Shown: positions 20,662 through 30,804, numbered from the stretch's first letter. The stretch: DNA of 64,000 nucleotides from an uncultured Bacteroidota bacterium (GCA_902587125.1 CACIJW010000008.1:1-64000), one strand, 5' to 3'. The notes: generated by a model from the sequence alone, not told the origin. Numbers and translations are program-made.

Positions 20662-21333
20662 TTAAATTAAATCAGGCCTTCTTTTTTTGGTATTTTCAAT
20701 CGACTTATCTTCTCTCCATTTATCAATTAATTTTTTATTTCCAGAAAGTAATATCTCAGGGACATACAAGTTCATAAAGTTAGATGGTCTTGTGTAGACA
20801 GGAGGTGCAATTAAGTTGTCTTGAAAAGAATCAGTTAATGCTGATGTTTCATCAGAAATTGCACCTGGAATAATTCTCATGATTGAATCTGTAAGAACAA
20901 GTGCAGGTATTTCACCACCACTTAAGACATAATCTCCAATCGAAATCTCCTTTGTTATGAGCATGTCTCTGGCTCTTTGATCAATGCCTTTGTAGTGTCC
21001 GCAAAGTAAAATGATATTGTTGAATGTTGATATTTCATTGCATATTGACTGATTAAGTTTTTCACCATCAGGAGTCAAATAAATAATTTCGTCATAATGT
21101 CTTTCACTTTTCAGTTTTTTAATACAATTATAGATTGGTTCAATGCATATGACCATACCAGCACCACCTCCGTATTGATAGTCATCGACACTTTTTTGTT
21201 TGTTGCTAGTAAATTTTCTTAAATCATGTATTTTGATTTCTATAATCTTATTTTTAACAGCTCTTTGAAAAATAGAATATGAAAATGAATTTTTAAAAAA
21301 ATCAGGAAAAAGTGTAATTATATCAATTCTCAT
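20662..21333 (-). CDS. trmD: tRNA (guanosine(37)-N1)-methyltransferase
   Basis: MRIDIITLFPDFF, DDYQYGGGAGMV, LLCGHYKGIDQRARD, EISIGDYVLSGGEIPALVL. Confidence 0.96.
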   Translation of the reverse strand: MRIDIITLFPDFFKNSFSYSIFQRAVKNKIIEIKIHDLRKFTSNKQKSVDDYQYGGGAGMVICIEPIYNCIKKLKSERHYDEIIYLTPDGEKLNQSICNEISTFNNIILLCGHYKGIDQRARDMLITKEISIGDYVLSGGEIPALVLTDSIMRIIPGAISDETSALTDSFQDNLIAPPVYTRPSNFMNLYVPEILLSGNKKLIDKWREDKSIENTKKRRPDLI

Positions 21334-21468
21334 TTAACAAATTTAACAATAAAAATCTACTACTGACAAAATGACATTATACTATTATATATTAATGATA
21401 ATGAGTGTTTTATATAATTATATATAAATCGATTAATTAAGTCATAAAATAAGTCTTTTTATATTGAT

Positions 21469-22578
21469 TTGAATTTTTTATTTTTATTTTTACGTATGAG
21501 ATTTTCTTTAATTGTTTTTTTATTTTTTTATTTAAGCAGCGCCTCATATTGCCAAGATTTTATAAAGAATGACTCTTTATTTATTGATTCAATAAACAAG
21601 CTAAATCTAAACAACAAAAAATTAATTCTGTTCGAAAATAAATACAACGAAGCAATTGATAGCTTTAAATCAGGTAAACTCAATAATGCAATTTTGTTGC
21701 TTGATGAATGTGTAAAGTTGGATTCTACAAGTGCAAATAGTTATTTTTTACTTTCAAAATGTTATTATGACCTCGATTTCAAAATTGAATTTTTACATAA
21801 TATCAAAAAAGCATTATTTTTTGACTCTTCAAATTTACTTTATATTTCAGAAATTGGAAATTATTATAGATCTGTAAGAAATAATGATTCTGCAAATTTT
21901 TATTTTGATATAATAGCAGAAAATTTTCCAAATTTTTCTGATGTCTTTTATTGGAAATCTTTAATTAACATTAAAAACGAAGACTACAGCAGTGCGCTTG
22001 ATAACATTAACAAAGCAATAAATATTGAAGAAAAAGATTATTTTTTCAATGAAAGAGCTGGTATTTACAGAAAACAGAAAAACTTTAATAAATCTCTTTC
22101 AGATTACAAAATTTGTATAAAATTAAATAATGAATCTACATTATACTTTAACAATATTGCAAGCTTATACAAAAAGATTGGCATTTTAGATAGTTCAATT
22201 TATTTTTACAATAAATCAATTACACTGGATAAACAAAACAAATTAAGTTTCAATAATAGAGGTGAGGTGTTCCTCGAAAATGGTGATATAGATAATGCTA
22301 AAAAAGATTTCAAAAAAAGTTTAGAAATTGATTCTAGCTATACATTAGCTCTAAATAACTTAAGTATTTGCTTCTTTAATAATAATGAGTTAGCTAAAAC
22401 CATTGAATTGTTAAATAAATGCATTGAAATACAACCAGATTTTGTAACTGCATTAATTAACCGAGGAATATATTATGAAACAGTGAGAGATGAAAGAAAA
22501 GCTTGTGAAGATTGGAAAAAAGCAAGTGAACTAGGTTCCAAATTAGCGAAAAAATTCATTAACAATGATTGTTTCTAG
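21469..22578 (+). CDS. Tetratricopeptide repeat protein, exported
   Basis: Signal-peptide-like N-terminus, multiple TPR motifs (ALDNINKAINIEEKDYFFNERAGIYRKQKNFNKSLSDYK). Confidence 0.75.
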   Translation: MNFLFLFLRMRFSLIVFLFFYLSSASYCQDFIKNDSLFIDSINKLNLNNKKLILFENKYNEAIDSFKSGKLNNAILLLDECVKLDSTSANSYFLLSKCYYDLDFKIEFLHNIKKALFFDSSNLLYISEIGNYYRSVRNNDSANFYFDIIAENFPNFSDVFYWKSLINIKNEDYSSALDNINKAINIEEKDYFFNERAGIYRKQKNFNKSLSDYKICIKLNNESTLYFNNIASLYKKIGILDSSIYFYNKSITLDKQNKLSFNNRGEVFLENGDIDNAKKDFKKSLEIDSSYTLALNNLSICFFNNNELAKTIELLNKCIEIQPDFVTALINRGIYYETVRDERKACEDWKKASELGSKLAKKFINNDCF

Positions 22579-24646
22579 ATTTTTAATTTTAATCATTGTT
22601 TTTTTGAATACTTTTTTTAGTGTTTACTCACAAGAAAATATTCCATTCAAATCAAGTCATATTAAAAATAAATCAGATTTAAAATTTGCAAAAAATGAAA
22701 TAAAAAAAGGTGATGATTTTTTCTACAGTGCCAGAAATGCTTTATATAAATTAGAGAATACATTTGATTTTTTTGAAAAAGCTTTATATCATTATTTTAT
22801 GGCCTACAAAATTAATCAGAACAACGTTGAACTAAATTTTAAAATAGGAGAGGCATTGTTTCATACAACTAGAATGAATGAGGCTAATTTTTATTTGACA
22901 AAAGCTATAAGCTCTAACAATGAGTTAGAGGACTATGAGTTTTATCTTGATGCGTTAAAATCAAAGCTAGATAATGATCATGATGTCTGTATAAAAAAAT
23001 TAAAGTCTTTGAAAACAAAACTCAAGAAAAAGGATTATGAAAATTTTAAAAAAATCTTTAAAAAGTTGATTAGAGAGTGTGAAAGTGCAATTGAGAAAGA
23101 AAAAAATGAGCAACAAGTATGGATTGATAATTTGGGGATTAACTCTGAAGCAGATGAAATAGCATCTTGTATAAGTTTATATGAGGATGAACTGATTTTT
23201 TCTTCAAATATGCAAAATGAAAATCTCTCAGATGAGTTTAGTCGTTATGATTATGATATTTATAGTTTAGATTTAAAAAAGAATAAAAAAATTGCAGTTT
23301 CAATTTCGAGTTTGAACTCATCAAATAACGATTTATCTGGTTCTTTGTATTATGACGGAAGTAAGTTAATGTATTCTAAGTTCAACAAAGACAATTTTGA
23401 CATTTATGAATCTTTCAGAAAAGATAATTATTGGACAGAAGGCAAAAGAAAAATGGGAGATGAGTTAAGAGGACCAAACACAGAAAATGATGAGTTTTTT
23501 ACTAGCTATGATCCACCTGAGGTAAAAGTATATTTCATTACTAACGGTGGCTATAGTGGAAACAAAGATATTTACTTTTCTGGAGTAAAAAATAAAGAAA
23601 GAAATATTTGGGGTGGTGCTCAAAGTGCAGGTATTGAAATTAATACAAATTATGATGAAGGTTCAGTCTATATTCATCCTGATGGCAAAACAATGTATTT
23701 TAGCTCCAAAGGTCACGACAGTATGGGTGGTTATGACATTTTTGTTTCAGAAATTGATGATCTTGGACAGTGGGGAAAGCCTGTTAATTTGGGTTACCCC
23801 ATAAATACAATTTATGACGATAATTATTTTGTAATGACTGCTGACGGGAGAACTGCTTATTTTTCTTCTAATAGACCCTCTAGTATTGGGGGATATGATA
23901 TTTATAAAATGAAATATAAAGGAGACAAGAAACTTATGTTATCACAGTCTGAGGACAAATTATTCTCTGAAATTAAACCCATTGCCTCTTTGAAGAAAAA
24001 AAATGCACCAAAAGAAAGTTTAAAACTTCTTACAATTTTTAGAGGTAAGGTAATGGATAAGGTTTCTTTAAAGCCTGTTGAAGCAGAAATTAAAATAGTT
24101 GATAACAGTAGTGAAAACAATTTTAATACACTTAAAACAAATAGATTTGATGGTTCTTTTTTGGTTGCTCTTCCTTCTGGAAAGAATTACGGCATATCAA
24201 TCGAATCTAAAAATTATTTATTTCACTCCGAGAATTTTGATCTTCCAAAGGACAGTGGGTTTAATATAGTAGAAAAAGAAATTTATTTGAAGAATATATC
24301 AGTTGGAAATAATATCATACTTAACAATGTTTTCTTTGATCTTGATAAATATAATCTTAAAAAATCTTCTTTTACAGAACTTGATAGGCTATTCAATTTA
24401 TTAGTTGAATTTAAAGATTTAAAAATTGAAATTTCCGGTCATACTGACAATTTGGGTTCCGAGGTCTATAATGAACTTTTATCACAAAAAAGAGCTGATG
24501 CTGTAAAAAATTATCTGATTAATAAAGGGATTAGTGATCAGAGAATCATATCGATTGGCTATGGACAAACTTTGCCTGTTAGCTCTAACTCAGATGAGTT
24601 GGGTAGAAGTCAAAACAGAAGAACGGAATTTAAGATTATAAAGTAG
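22565..24646 (+). CDS. OmpA family protein with TPR, PD40 and CarboxypepD_reg-like regions (PorE-like)
   Basis: MYFSSKGHDSMGGYDIFVSEID PD40, FRGKVMDKVSLKPVEAEIKIVD regulatory-like domain, OmpA_C KIEISGHTDNLGSEVYNELLSQKRADAVKNYL. Confidence 0.82.
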   Translation: MIVSRFLILIIVFLNTFFSVYSQENIPFKSSHIKNKSDLKFAKNEIKKGDDFFYSARNALYKLENTFDFFEKALYHYFMAYKINQNNVELNFKIGEALFHTTRMNEANFYLTKAISSNNELEDYEFYLDALKSKLDNDHDVCIKKLKSLKTKLKKKDYENFKKIFKKLIRECESAIEKEKNEQQVWIDNLGINSEADEIASCISLYEDELIFSSNMQNENLSDEFSRYDYDIYSLDLKKNKKIAVSISSLNSSNNDLSGSLYYDGSKLMYSKFNKDNFDIYESFRKDNYWTEGKRKMGDELRGPNTENDEFFTSYDPPEVKVYFITNGGYSGNKDIYFSGVKNKERNIWGGAQSAGIEINTNYDEGSVYIHPDGKTMYFSSKGHDSMGGYDIFVSEIDDLGQWGKPVNLGYPINTIYDDNYFVMTADGRTAYFSSNRPSSIGGYDIYKMKYKGDKKLMLSQSEDKLFSEIKPIASLKKKNAPKESLKLLTIFRGKVMDKVSLKPVEAEIKIVDNSSENNFNTLKTNRFDGSFLVALPSGKNYGISIESKNYLFHSENFDLPKDSGFNIVEKEIYLKNISVGNNIILNNVFFDLDKYNLKKSSFTELDRLFNLLVEFKDLKIEISGHTDNLGSEVYNELLSQKRADAVKNYLINKGISDQRIISIGYGQTLPVSSNSDELGRSQNRRTEFKIIK

Positions 24647-25421
24647 GCTGGATATAGATTTTATTTGAAAAGTATTTTTCATCAGATAAAAATTCTATAA
24701 TGTGTAATTTACCGCTTTGAATTGAAATTTTATCACCTTTTATCAACTTTTTATCTCTATAAATTACTCTGCCAGATAAATCTGAAATTTGTATCCAATC
24801 AATAAAATTATTGATAACAATTTTGTTTTCAGAAACGTAAATATAAACACGATTAATTTCATTGGATAGTGAAGACGTATTTTCAAAAACAGTTAAAGAA
24901 TTTTCACAATAAGTATCACCACTGTTAGACCCATTACCATTTCCATTTATTATTGATGCATAGAATTTTACGCTAGTAGAAGAACTTGCAAAACCAGGTG
25001 CAGTCCAATCAAATGTCCAACTTTCTTGATTGGTGCCATCAATTGTATGTGTAACTGAAGTTGAATTTTCAATGCTTTTTGTATTTAAATTGTCAGTAAT
25101 TATAAATGTGCCCTTATTAGAGCCTGTATTTGGGTCCTCAGCTGTTATCTCAAATCCATAGTTTGGGTAGTTACTTGGTGCATTTAAAGTTAAAGTGTAA
25201 GTATTTCCAGGAATATAAGTGTTGTTCAAGAAATTTGAACTGATGCTACCAGCAACACCAATATTAGAACCATAATGACATCCCATACAATTTTGCCCAC
25301 CATCACCAATTGAGCCAGTCTTATTGCCTGGAGATCCAAATGGATAACTATTTAGTATAGAATTATTATGGAACATAAATATCACTAACAAAATCAAGAA
25401 AATTGACAATTCTTTTTTCAT
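24636..25421 (-). CDS. Secreted protein: choice-of-anchor V-like (Reeler-like) domain with T9SS type A-like C-terminal domain
   Basis: N-terminal SPGNKTGSIGDGGQNCMGCHYGS; YGFEITAEDPNTGSNKGTFIITD; C-terminal VYIYVSENKIVINNFIDWIQISDLSGRVIYRDKKL. Confidence 0.65.
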   Translation of the reverse strand: MKKELSIFLILLVIFMFHNNSILNSYPFGSPGNKTGSIGDGGQNCMGCHYGSNIGVAGSISSNFLNNTYIPGNTYTLTLNAPSNYPNYGFEITAEDPNTGSNKGTFIITDNLNTKSIENSTSVTHTIDGTNQESWTFDWTAPGFASSSTSVKFYASIINGNGNGSNSGDTYCENSLTVFENTSSLSNEINRVYIYVSENKIVINNFIDWIQISDLSGRVIYRDKKLIKGDKISIQSGKLHIIEFLSDEKYFSNKIYIQPTL

Positions 25422-25481
25422 AATCTTTCACAATATATTAAAATAATATTATAATTATTAAATTTGACTTTCGTCATAAAA

Positions 25482-25979
25482 ATGAAAAAAGCAGTTATAC
25501 TAGATGAAATTTCAATTGATAGAAAGATAAAAAGACTTTCTTATGAAATTTTTGAGAGAAATTTAAACAATAATAAGTTATTGTTAGTTGGCGTAAAAAA
25601 AAATGGATTTGTTTTAGCAAAGCTTATCAAGAAAGAGCTAAGCAAAATTTGCAAAATAAAAATTAATGTAACTCAAGTCTTAGTAGACAAACATAAACCA
25701 TTTAACGAATGTGTTATTTACAATAATAGCTTAGAAAATCACAGAAATACACCCATGATTGTTATTGATGATGTTTGCAATTCTGGAAAAACAATGATAT
25801 ATGTTGTTTCAAGCTTAATTTCTAATTATTCAAATAAAATTTCAACTTTGGTTTTGGTAGATAGAAAGCACCATAATTATCCAATTAAGACTGATTATGT
25901 TGGGATAGAAGTATCGACCACACTAAGACAGTTTATAGAAGTCGAGTTAGAAGCTAATAAAGTTGCTTATCTCTTCTGA
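25482..25979 (+). CDS. Phosphoribosyltransferase family protein
   Basis: PRPP-loop VIDDVCNSGKTMIYVVSSL; start placed at MKKAVILDEI. Confidence 0.8.
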   Translation: MKKAVILDEISIDRKIKRLSYEIFERNLNNNKLLLVGVKKNGFVLAKLIKKELSKICKIKINVTQVLVDKHKPFNECVIYNNSLENHRNTPMIVIDDVCNSGKTMIYVVSSLISNYSNKISTLVLVDRKHHNYPIKTDYVGIEVSTTLRQFIEVELEANKVAYLF

Positions 25980-26453
25980 AATATCACTTAATGATTTTTT
26001 TCTACAATTAATTTTAAAATGAGCATTTGAATATATTTTAATTCTTTCATTGTAAATTTTAGCTAGCTCATTTTTATTATATATTTTAAATAGAGGCCGA
26101 CTATCTTTGTCTCTTTTTAGAACTTTATATAAAAATTCAAAACTATTTTCTAAGTAAATTGTCTTACCAATTTTATTTAATTTTTGCATGTTGGAGGAGT
26201 GTATTGGAGTACCTCCTCCTGTTGATATAATCATGTTTAAATTTGAATTGTCAATTTTTTTTAAAACTATTGACTCTTGTTCTCTAAAAAATGATTCACC
26301 ATATTTGTCAAAAATTTCATCAATTTTTAAATTAAGCTTATTTTCAATTGCTAGATCTGTGTCCATGTGAATAATATTTTTTTTTGTGGACAATATTTTG
26401 GCCACAGAAGTTTTTCCTGATGACATAAAACCTATCAATATAATCTTGTTCAT
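25947..26453 (-). CDS. aroK: Shikimate kinase
   Basis: MNKIILIGFMSSGKTSVAKIL (P-loop), MDTDLAIE, ISTGGGTP, RDKDSRPLF. Confidence 0.9.
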   Translation of the reverse strand: MNKIILIGFMSSGKTSVAKILSTKKNIIHMDTDLAIENKLNLKIDEIFDKYGESFFREQESIVLKKIDNSNLNMIISTGGGTPIHSSNMQKLNKIGKTIYLENSFEFLYKVLKRDKDSRPLFKIYNKNELAKIYNERIKIYSNAHFKINCRKKSLSDISEEISNFISF

Positions 26454-26514
26454 TTGATATATTTTGAATCAAATTAAAATAAAAAATTAGATAAATTATA
26501 ATTATAAAAAGTAA

Positions 26515-26522
26515 TATCTTTG
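26515..26522 (+). promoter_or_regulatory. Putative -7 element TATCTTTG upstream of tRNA-Lys
   Basis: Match to Bacteroidota TAnnTTTG 14 nt before the tRNA 5' end. Confidence 0.45.
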
Positions 26523-26535
26523 CAAAAATTATTTA

Positions 26536-26608
26536 GACCTGATAGCTCAGTTGGTAGAGCATCTCCCTTTTAAGGAGAGGGTCCTGGGTTCGAGCCCCAG
26601 TCAGGTCA
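26536..26608 (+). tRNA. tRNA-Lys(UUU)
   Basis: GACCTGA/TCAGGTC acceptor stem, D-arm AGCTCAGTTGGTAGAGC, anticodon arm TCTCC-CTTTTAA-GGAGA, T-arm TGGGTTCGAGCCCCA. Confidence 0.96.
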
Positions 26609-26628
26609 CAATTACCTTTTAACAGCTA

Positions 26629-26711
26629 GCCCAGGTGCTGAAATTGGTAGACAGGCATGGTTGAGGGCCATGTGTTTTTTTAACGTGCGGGTTCGACTCC
26701 CGCTCTGGGCA
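26629..26711 (+). tRNA. tRNA-Leu(GAG)
   Basis: GCCCAGG acceptor with 3' CTGGGC, anticodon arm CATGG-TTGAGGG-CCATG, long variable arm, T-arm GCGGGTTCGACTCCCGC. Confidence 0.93.
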
Positions 26712-26712
26712 C

Positions 26713-27027
26713 TTAACCACCTACTCTTTTACATTTAATCCCTTTTCCCTCAAGAATTTTAATAATTTCATCTCTTTTATTTCCTTGAAGAATAATTTCT
26801 CCATTTTTAATTGAACCGCCTATTGCAAGAGTTTCTTTAATTTCTTTACTTATTTTCTTTAATTTTAAAATATCGTCACTTAGAAATTTAATTATTACAA
26901 TATTCTTTCCATTTTTTTTTCTAAAGTGTATTTCAGTAGTCTGATCTACAAAAAAATCCTTATTATTATCTACAGTTTCAATTTTTCTGTTGGTTGAGTA
27001 AATAAATTCACTGTTAGTCTTGTTCAT
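26713..27027 (-). CDS. Translation initiation factor SUI1/YciH-like
   Basis: LKKISKEIKETLAIGGSIKNGEIILQGNKRDEIIKILEGKGIKCKRVGG. Confidence 0.85.
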   Translation of the reverse strand: MNKTNSEFIYSTNRKIETVDNNKDFFVDQTTEIHFRKKNGKNIVIIKFLSDDILKLKKISKEIKETLAIGGSIKNGEIILQGNKRDEIIKILEGKGIKCKRVGG

Positions 27028-27883
27028 TAATTAAAACTTTCAATTTTCTTTTACTAATTTTTATTTCTAAGGCTCCACAAATTTTTTTTGGTTCACCGTC
27101 TAAATGTACGAGAAAGCTTTCTTTTGATTTACAAGTTATTCTTATCATTTTGCCCTGCTTGATAATTACTTTTTTAAATTTATGTATCCTCTTTTTAAAG
27201 ATATAATAAATCAATTTTGGAATCAAAAGTTTGTTGAATTTTTTTACTATCACAATATCTAATAATCCATCATTTATTTTTGATTTAGGACTAATTACAG
27301 CTCCGTTTCCATATTCTGATGCATTAGCAAATGCAATAAAAAATGCTTCTGTATTTATTTTTTCATTATCAATTTCAATACTATATTTTTGTGGTTTATA
27401 TGCAATTACATTTTTTAAAACTAATTTTATATAGGAGTTAAATCCTCTATTTTTAAGTTTGGAAAAACTATTTGCTATTAGCGCATCAAATCCTGTTCCA
27501 GACACGTTAATGAATGGATTATCATTTATGGTCCAAACATCTGATTTTATTTCTTTGTAATTAGCTAAACTTTTTATTGCCTTTTCTAAATTAGTATCTA
27601 TATTGTTGTGCAATGAGAAGCCATTTCCAGAACCACATGGTAATGTTGCCAGAGTAATGTCTTTATCAATTAAACCTCTTACGCATTCATTAACAGTTCC
27701 ATCACCTCCTGCAACAATAACTCTATCAAATTCATCATCTAATTTTTTAGAAATTTCAAAAGCATGATTTTGATACTCAGTATAAACAATTTCATAATCT
27801 TTTAAATATTTTTCAAAAATTTCATTAATTTTTTTGTGTTTTTGAGTTCCAGAAATTGGGTTAATAATAATTTTAGTTTTCAT
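27014..27883 (-). CDS. Diacylglycerol kinase family lipid kinase
   Basis: INPISGTQKHKK, VAGGDGTVNECVRGLI, LPCGSGNGFSLHNNI, HLDGEP. Confidence 0.9.
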   Translation of the reverse strand: MKTKIIINPISGTQKHKKINEIFEKYLKDYEIVYTEYQNHAFEISKKLDDEFDRVIVAGGDGTVNECVRGLIDKDITLATLPCGSGNGFSLHNNIDTNLEKAIKSLANYKEIKSDVWTINDNPFINVSGTGFDALIANSFSKLKNRGFNSYIKLVLKNVIAYKPQKYSIEIDNEKINTEAFFIAFANASEYGNGAVISPKSKINDGLLDIVIVKKFNKLLIPKLIYYIFKKRIHKFKKVIIKQGKMIRITCKSKESFLVHLDGEPKKICGALEIKISKRKLKVLINEQD

Positions 27884-28006
27884 TAAAATTTTAATTGAAA
27901 TGTTACATTTAATTTTGAGTTATAAAATTATTATTTTCATAAAAATGGAATTCTATAATTTGCAAAATAGTAAATTATTATGGTATTTTTGATTTATTCT
28001 ATTTAA

Positions 28007-29974
28007 ATGAAAAAGCTTAAGTACACTAATGATGATCTAAAGAACTTTTATCACTATTTAGTTCTCCCAAGACTAATTGAAGAAAAAATGCTTATTCTTT
28101 TAAGACAAGGGAAAATATCAAAGTGGTTTTCTGGAATGGGTCAAGAAGCTGTTTCAGTTGGAATTACTTTAGCATTAGATAATGATGAGTATGTTTTGCC
28201 ATTACACAGAAATTTGGGTGTTTTTACTACAAGAAATATTGATTTGTTCCGACTTTTCTGTCAATTTCAAGGAAAATTTGATGGTTTTACCAAAGGAAGA
28301 GATCGATCTTTTCATTTTGGTTCAAAGGAGCATTCAATTATAGGGATGATATCTCATTTGGGTCCACAAATGGGAGTTGCTTTGGGAGTTGCCTTAGCGA
28401 ACAAGCTAAAAAATAATAACAAAATAGCAATAGTATTTTCCGGTGATGGTGGAGCAAGTGAGGGAGATTTCCACGAAGCTCTTAATGTAGCTTCAGTTTG
28501 GTCTTTGCCTATTATTTTTGTTGTCGAAAATAATGGTTATGGTTTGTCAACTCCAAGTAATGAGCAATTTAATTGTAAGTCTTTTAAAGATAAGGGAGTT
28601 GGTTACGGTATGAAAGCTCATTCAATTGATGGAAATAATTTTTTTGATGTATTTGAAAAAGTAAAAAAAATAAAAGAAAAAATACATAAAGATGGTAAGC
28701 CTCACTTATTAGAATGTTTAACTTTCAGAGTTCGTGGCCATGAGGAATCCTCCGGTACAAAATATGTGCCTGAAAGTGAAATGAAAAAATGGAAAAGTTA
28801 CGATCCAATTAAAAATTTTAGAAAATTTATTTTTGAAAACACTAAAATTGATACTTCTAATTTGGAAAAGATTGAGAATGATATTAGAGCAGAAATCGAT
28901 AAATCGTGGAGTCTCGCAGAAAGCTCATCATTTAGTAATTCCACTATAGAAGATGAGCTTAGTGACGTGTATCAAAAGCACGATTTTATTAAAAAAGACA
29001 ATATTAAAACTAAGGAGTTAAGATTTATAGATGCAATTTCAGAAGCAATTGATTTGTCAATGTCAAAACATAGTAATTTAATTATTATGGGACAAGATAT
29101 TGCTGAATATGGTGGAGTTTTTAAAGTTACTGAGGGTTTAGTAAATAAGTATGGCAAAGATAGAGTCAGAAATACACCTCTTTGTGAGTCAGTCATTTTA
29201 AGCTCTGCACTTGGTCTTTCTGTTTGTGGTTTTAAATCAATAGTAGAAATGCAGTTTGCAGACTTTGTTTCAACTGGATTTAATGCAATTGTCAACAATT
29301 TAGCAAAATCATATTATCGCTGGGGGCAAAACTCAGATGTTACTGTTAGAATGCCGACAGGAGCAGGTGTAGAAGCAGGACCATTTCATTCTCAATCTAA
29401 TGAAGCATGGTTTACTCATACACCAGGATTAAAAGTTGTATATCCAGCTTTCCCAAATGATGCAAAAGGATTATTAATCTCATCTATTGAAGATCCAAAT
29501 CCAGTTATGTATTTTGAACACAAGGCCCTGTATAGATCAGTTAGAGAAAATGTTTCTGAAAATTATTGCAATATTGAGCTAGGTGTTGCAAATATGATTA
29601 GATCTGGTAATGAAGTTACTATTATTAGTTACGGAATGGGTGTGCACTGGGCTATAAGCACCCTTGATAAGCTAAATTACAGTGATGCTGACTTAATTGA
29701 TTTAAGAACATTAGTTCCTTTAGATTTTGAGCTCATTAAAACATCCCTCAAAAAAACAGGCAAATTAATTATCTTACAAGAGGATTGCTACATTGGTGGA
29801 TTCGCCTCTCATATTTCCTCTATGGTAAGCGAAGAATGTTTTGAACTTCTTGATGCTCCCATTTTTTTATGTTCTTCTATCGACACGCCAGTTCCTTTTT
29901 CAAAGAATCTTGAGGATAATTTTCTTGCAAAATCAAGATTTGAAGATAAACTATTGAATTTGATAGAATATTAA
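28007..29974 (+). CDS. Thiamine-dependent 2-oxoacid dehydrogenase E1, fused alpha and beta subunits
   Basis: Alpha half GDGGASEGDFHEALNVASVWSLPIIFVVENNGYGLS; beta half MGQDIAEYGGVFKVTEGLVNKYGKDRVRNTPLCES. Confidence 0.92.
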   Translation: MKKLKYTNDDLKNFYHYLVLPRLIEEKMLILLRQGKISKWFSGMGQEAVSVGITLALDNDEYVLPLHRNLGVFTTRNIDLFRLFCQFQGKFDGFTKGRDRSFHFGSKEHSIIGMISHLGPQMGVALGVALANKLKNNNKIAIVFSGDGGASEGDFHEALNVASVWSLPIIFVVENNGYGLSTPSNEQFNCKSFKDKGVGYGMKAHSIDGNNFFDVFEKVKKIKEKIHKDGKPHLLECLTFRVRGHEESSGTKYVPESEMKKWKSYDPIKNFRKFIFENTKIDTSNLEKIENDIRAEIDKSWSLAESSSFSNSTIEDELSDVYQKHDFIKKDNIKTKELRFIDAISEAIDLSMSKHSNLIIMGQDIAEYGGVFKVTEGLVNKYGKDRVRNTPLCESVILSSALGLSVCGFKSIVEMQFADFVSTGFNAIVNNLAKSYYRWGQNSDVTVRMPTGAGVEAGPFHSQSNEAWFTHTPGLKVVYPAFPNDAKGLLISSIEDPNPVMYFEHKALYRSVRENVSENYCNIELGVANMIRSGNEVTIISYGMGVHWAISTLDKLNYSDADLIDLRTLVPLDFELIKTSLKKTGKLIILQEDCYIGGFASHISSMVSEECFELLDAPIFLCSSIDTPVPFSKNLEDNFLAKSRFEDKLLNLIEY

Positions 29975-30044
29975 ATCGACTTTTTTGTGGAATACAAGAG
30001 GAAAAAAATATAATTTCCGATATTTGTTTTAACAAGTATTTATC

Positions 30045-30803
30045 GTGTTTAAAATTTATAGTGTTAATTTATACTTCATAATAGTTGTTATTCTATTTTT
30101 TTCCTCTTGTATAACTAACAAGGATTTAGATGTAATTTCAACAAAAGATAATATAAATCTATCACCATCATCATATGAATATACTTTTCAGCAAGGTGAC
30201 CTTTTATCTGTTCAAATCAGTACCACAACAGAACTCAACTACGACTTCTTCAACAAAGAACAAAATACTAGCAGTCAGTTACTATTACAAAATCCTTACC
30301 TATATGGTTATCTTGTCAACAATGACGGTAACTTAAATTTACCCGCTATTGGATTAATTAAAGCAGAAGGATTCACAAAATCTGAACTTGAAAATATAAT
30401 TTCAAAAATTGCTATTGATTTCTTCGAGTCTCCTGTTGTTAAGGTTAATATAATTAATTTTGAAGTAAAGGTAATTGGTGAAGTAAACTCACCAGGCCTT
30501 AAAAAGATAAATAAATCAAATCCAGATATTTTGCATTGTATAGGATTAGCGTCTGGATTCACTAACGTTGCGAACAAAAAGAATATCAAAATCATAAGAA
30601 ACAATTCAGAAGGAAGAAATGTTTTTACTTTAAACCTCTCAGATTCAAAGTCTATCACTAGCGAAGACTATTATATTTTACCCAATGATGTAATTTATGT
30701 CGCTCCACTTAAAAAGAGATTTTATGCGTTTAATAACCTACCACAATTTATAAGTGTAGGTATCTCTAGTATAACTTTATTCCTATTATTAACAAATAAT
30801 TAA
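30045..30803 (+). CDS. Polysaccharide export outer-membrane lipoprotein (Wza-like)
   Basis: Lipobox FFSSC, YTFQQGDLLSVQISTTTELNYDFFN, SLBB-like VKVIGEVNSPGLKKINK; GTG start. Confidence 0.85.
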   Translation: MFKIYSVNLYFIIVVILFFSSCITNKDLDVISTKDNINLSPSSYEYTFQQGDLLSVQISTTTELNYDFFNKEQNTSSQLLLQNPYLYGYLVNNDGNLNLPAIGLIKAEGFTKSELENIISKIAIDFFESPVVKVNIINFEVKVIGEVNSPGLKKINKSNPDILHCIGLASGFTNVANKKNIKIIRNNSEGRNVFTLNLSDSKSITSEDYYILPNDVIYVAPLKKRFYAFNNLPQFISVGISSITLFLLLTNN

Positions 30804-30804
30804 A

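Noticed and set aside
21340-21468. AT-rich palindromic stretch (tatataattatatataaa) between trmD and the TPR gene
   Set aside because: Consistent with an ordinary divergent promoter region in an AT-rich genome; no specific structure supported.
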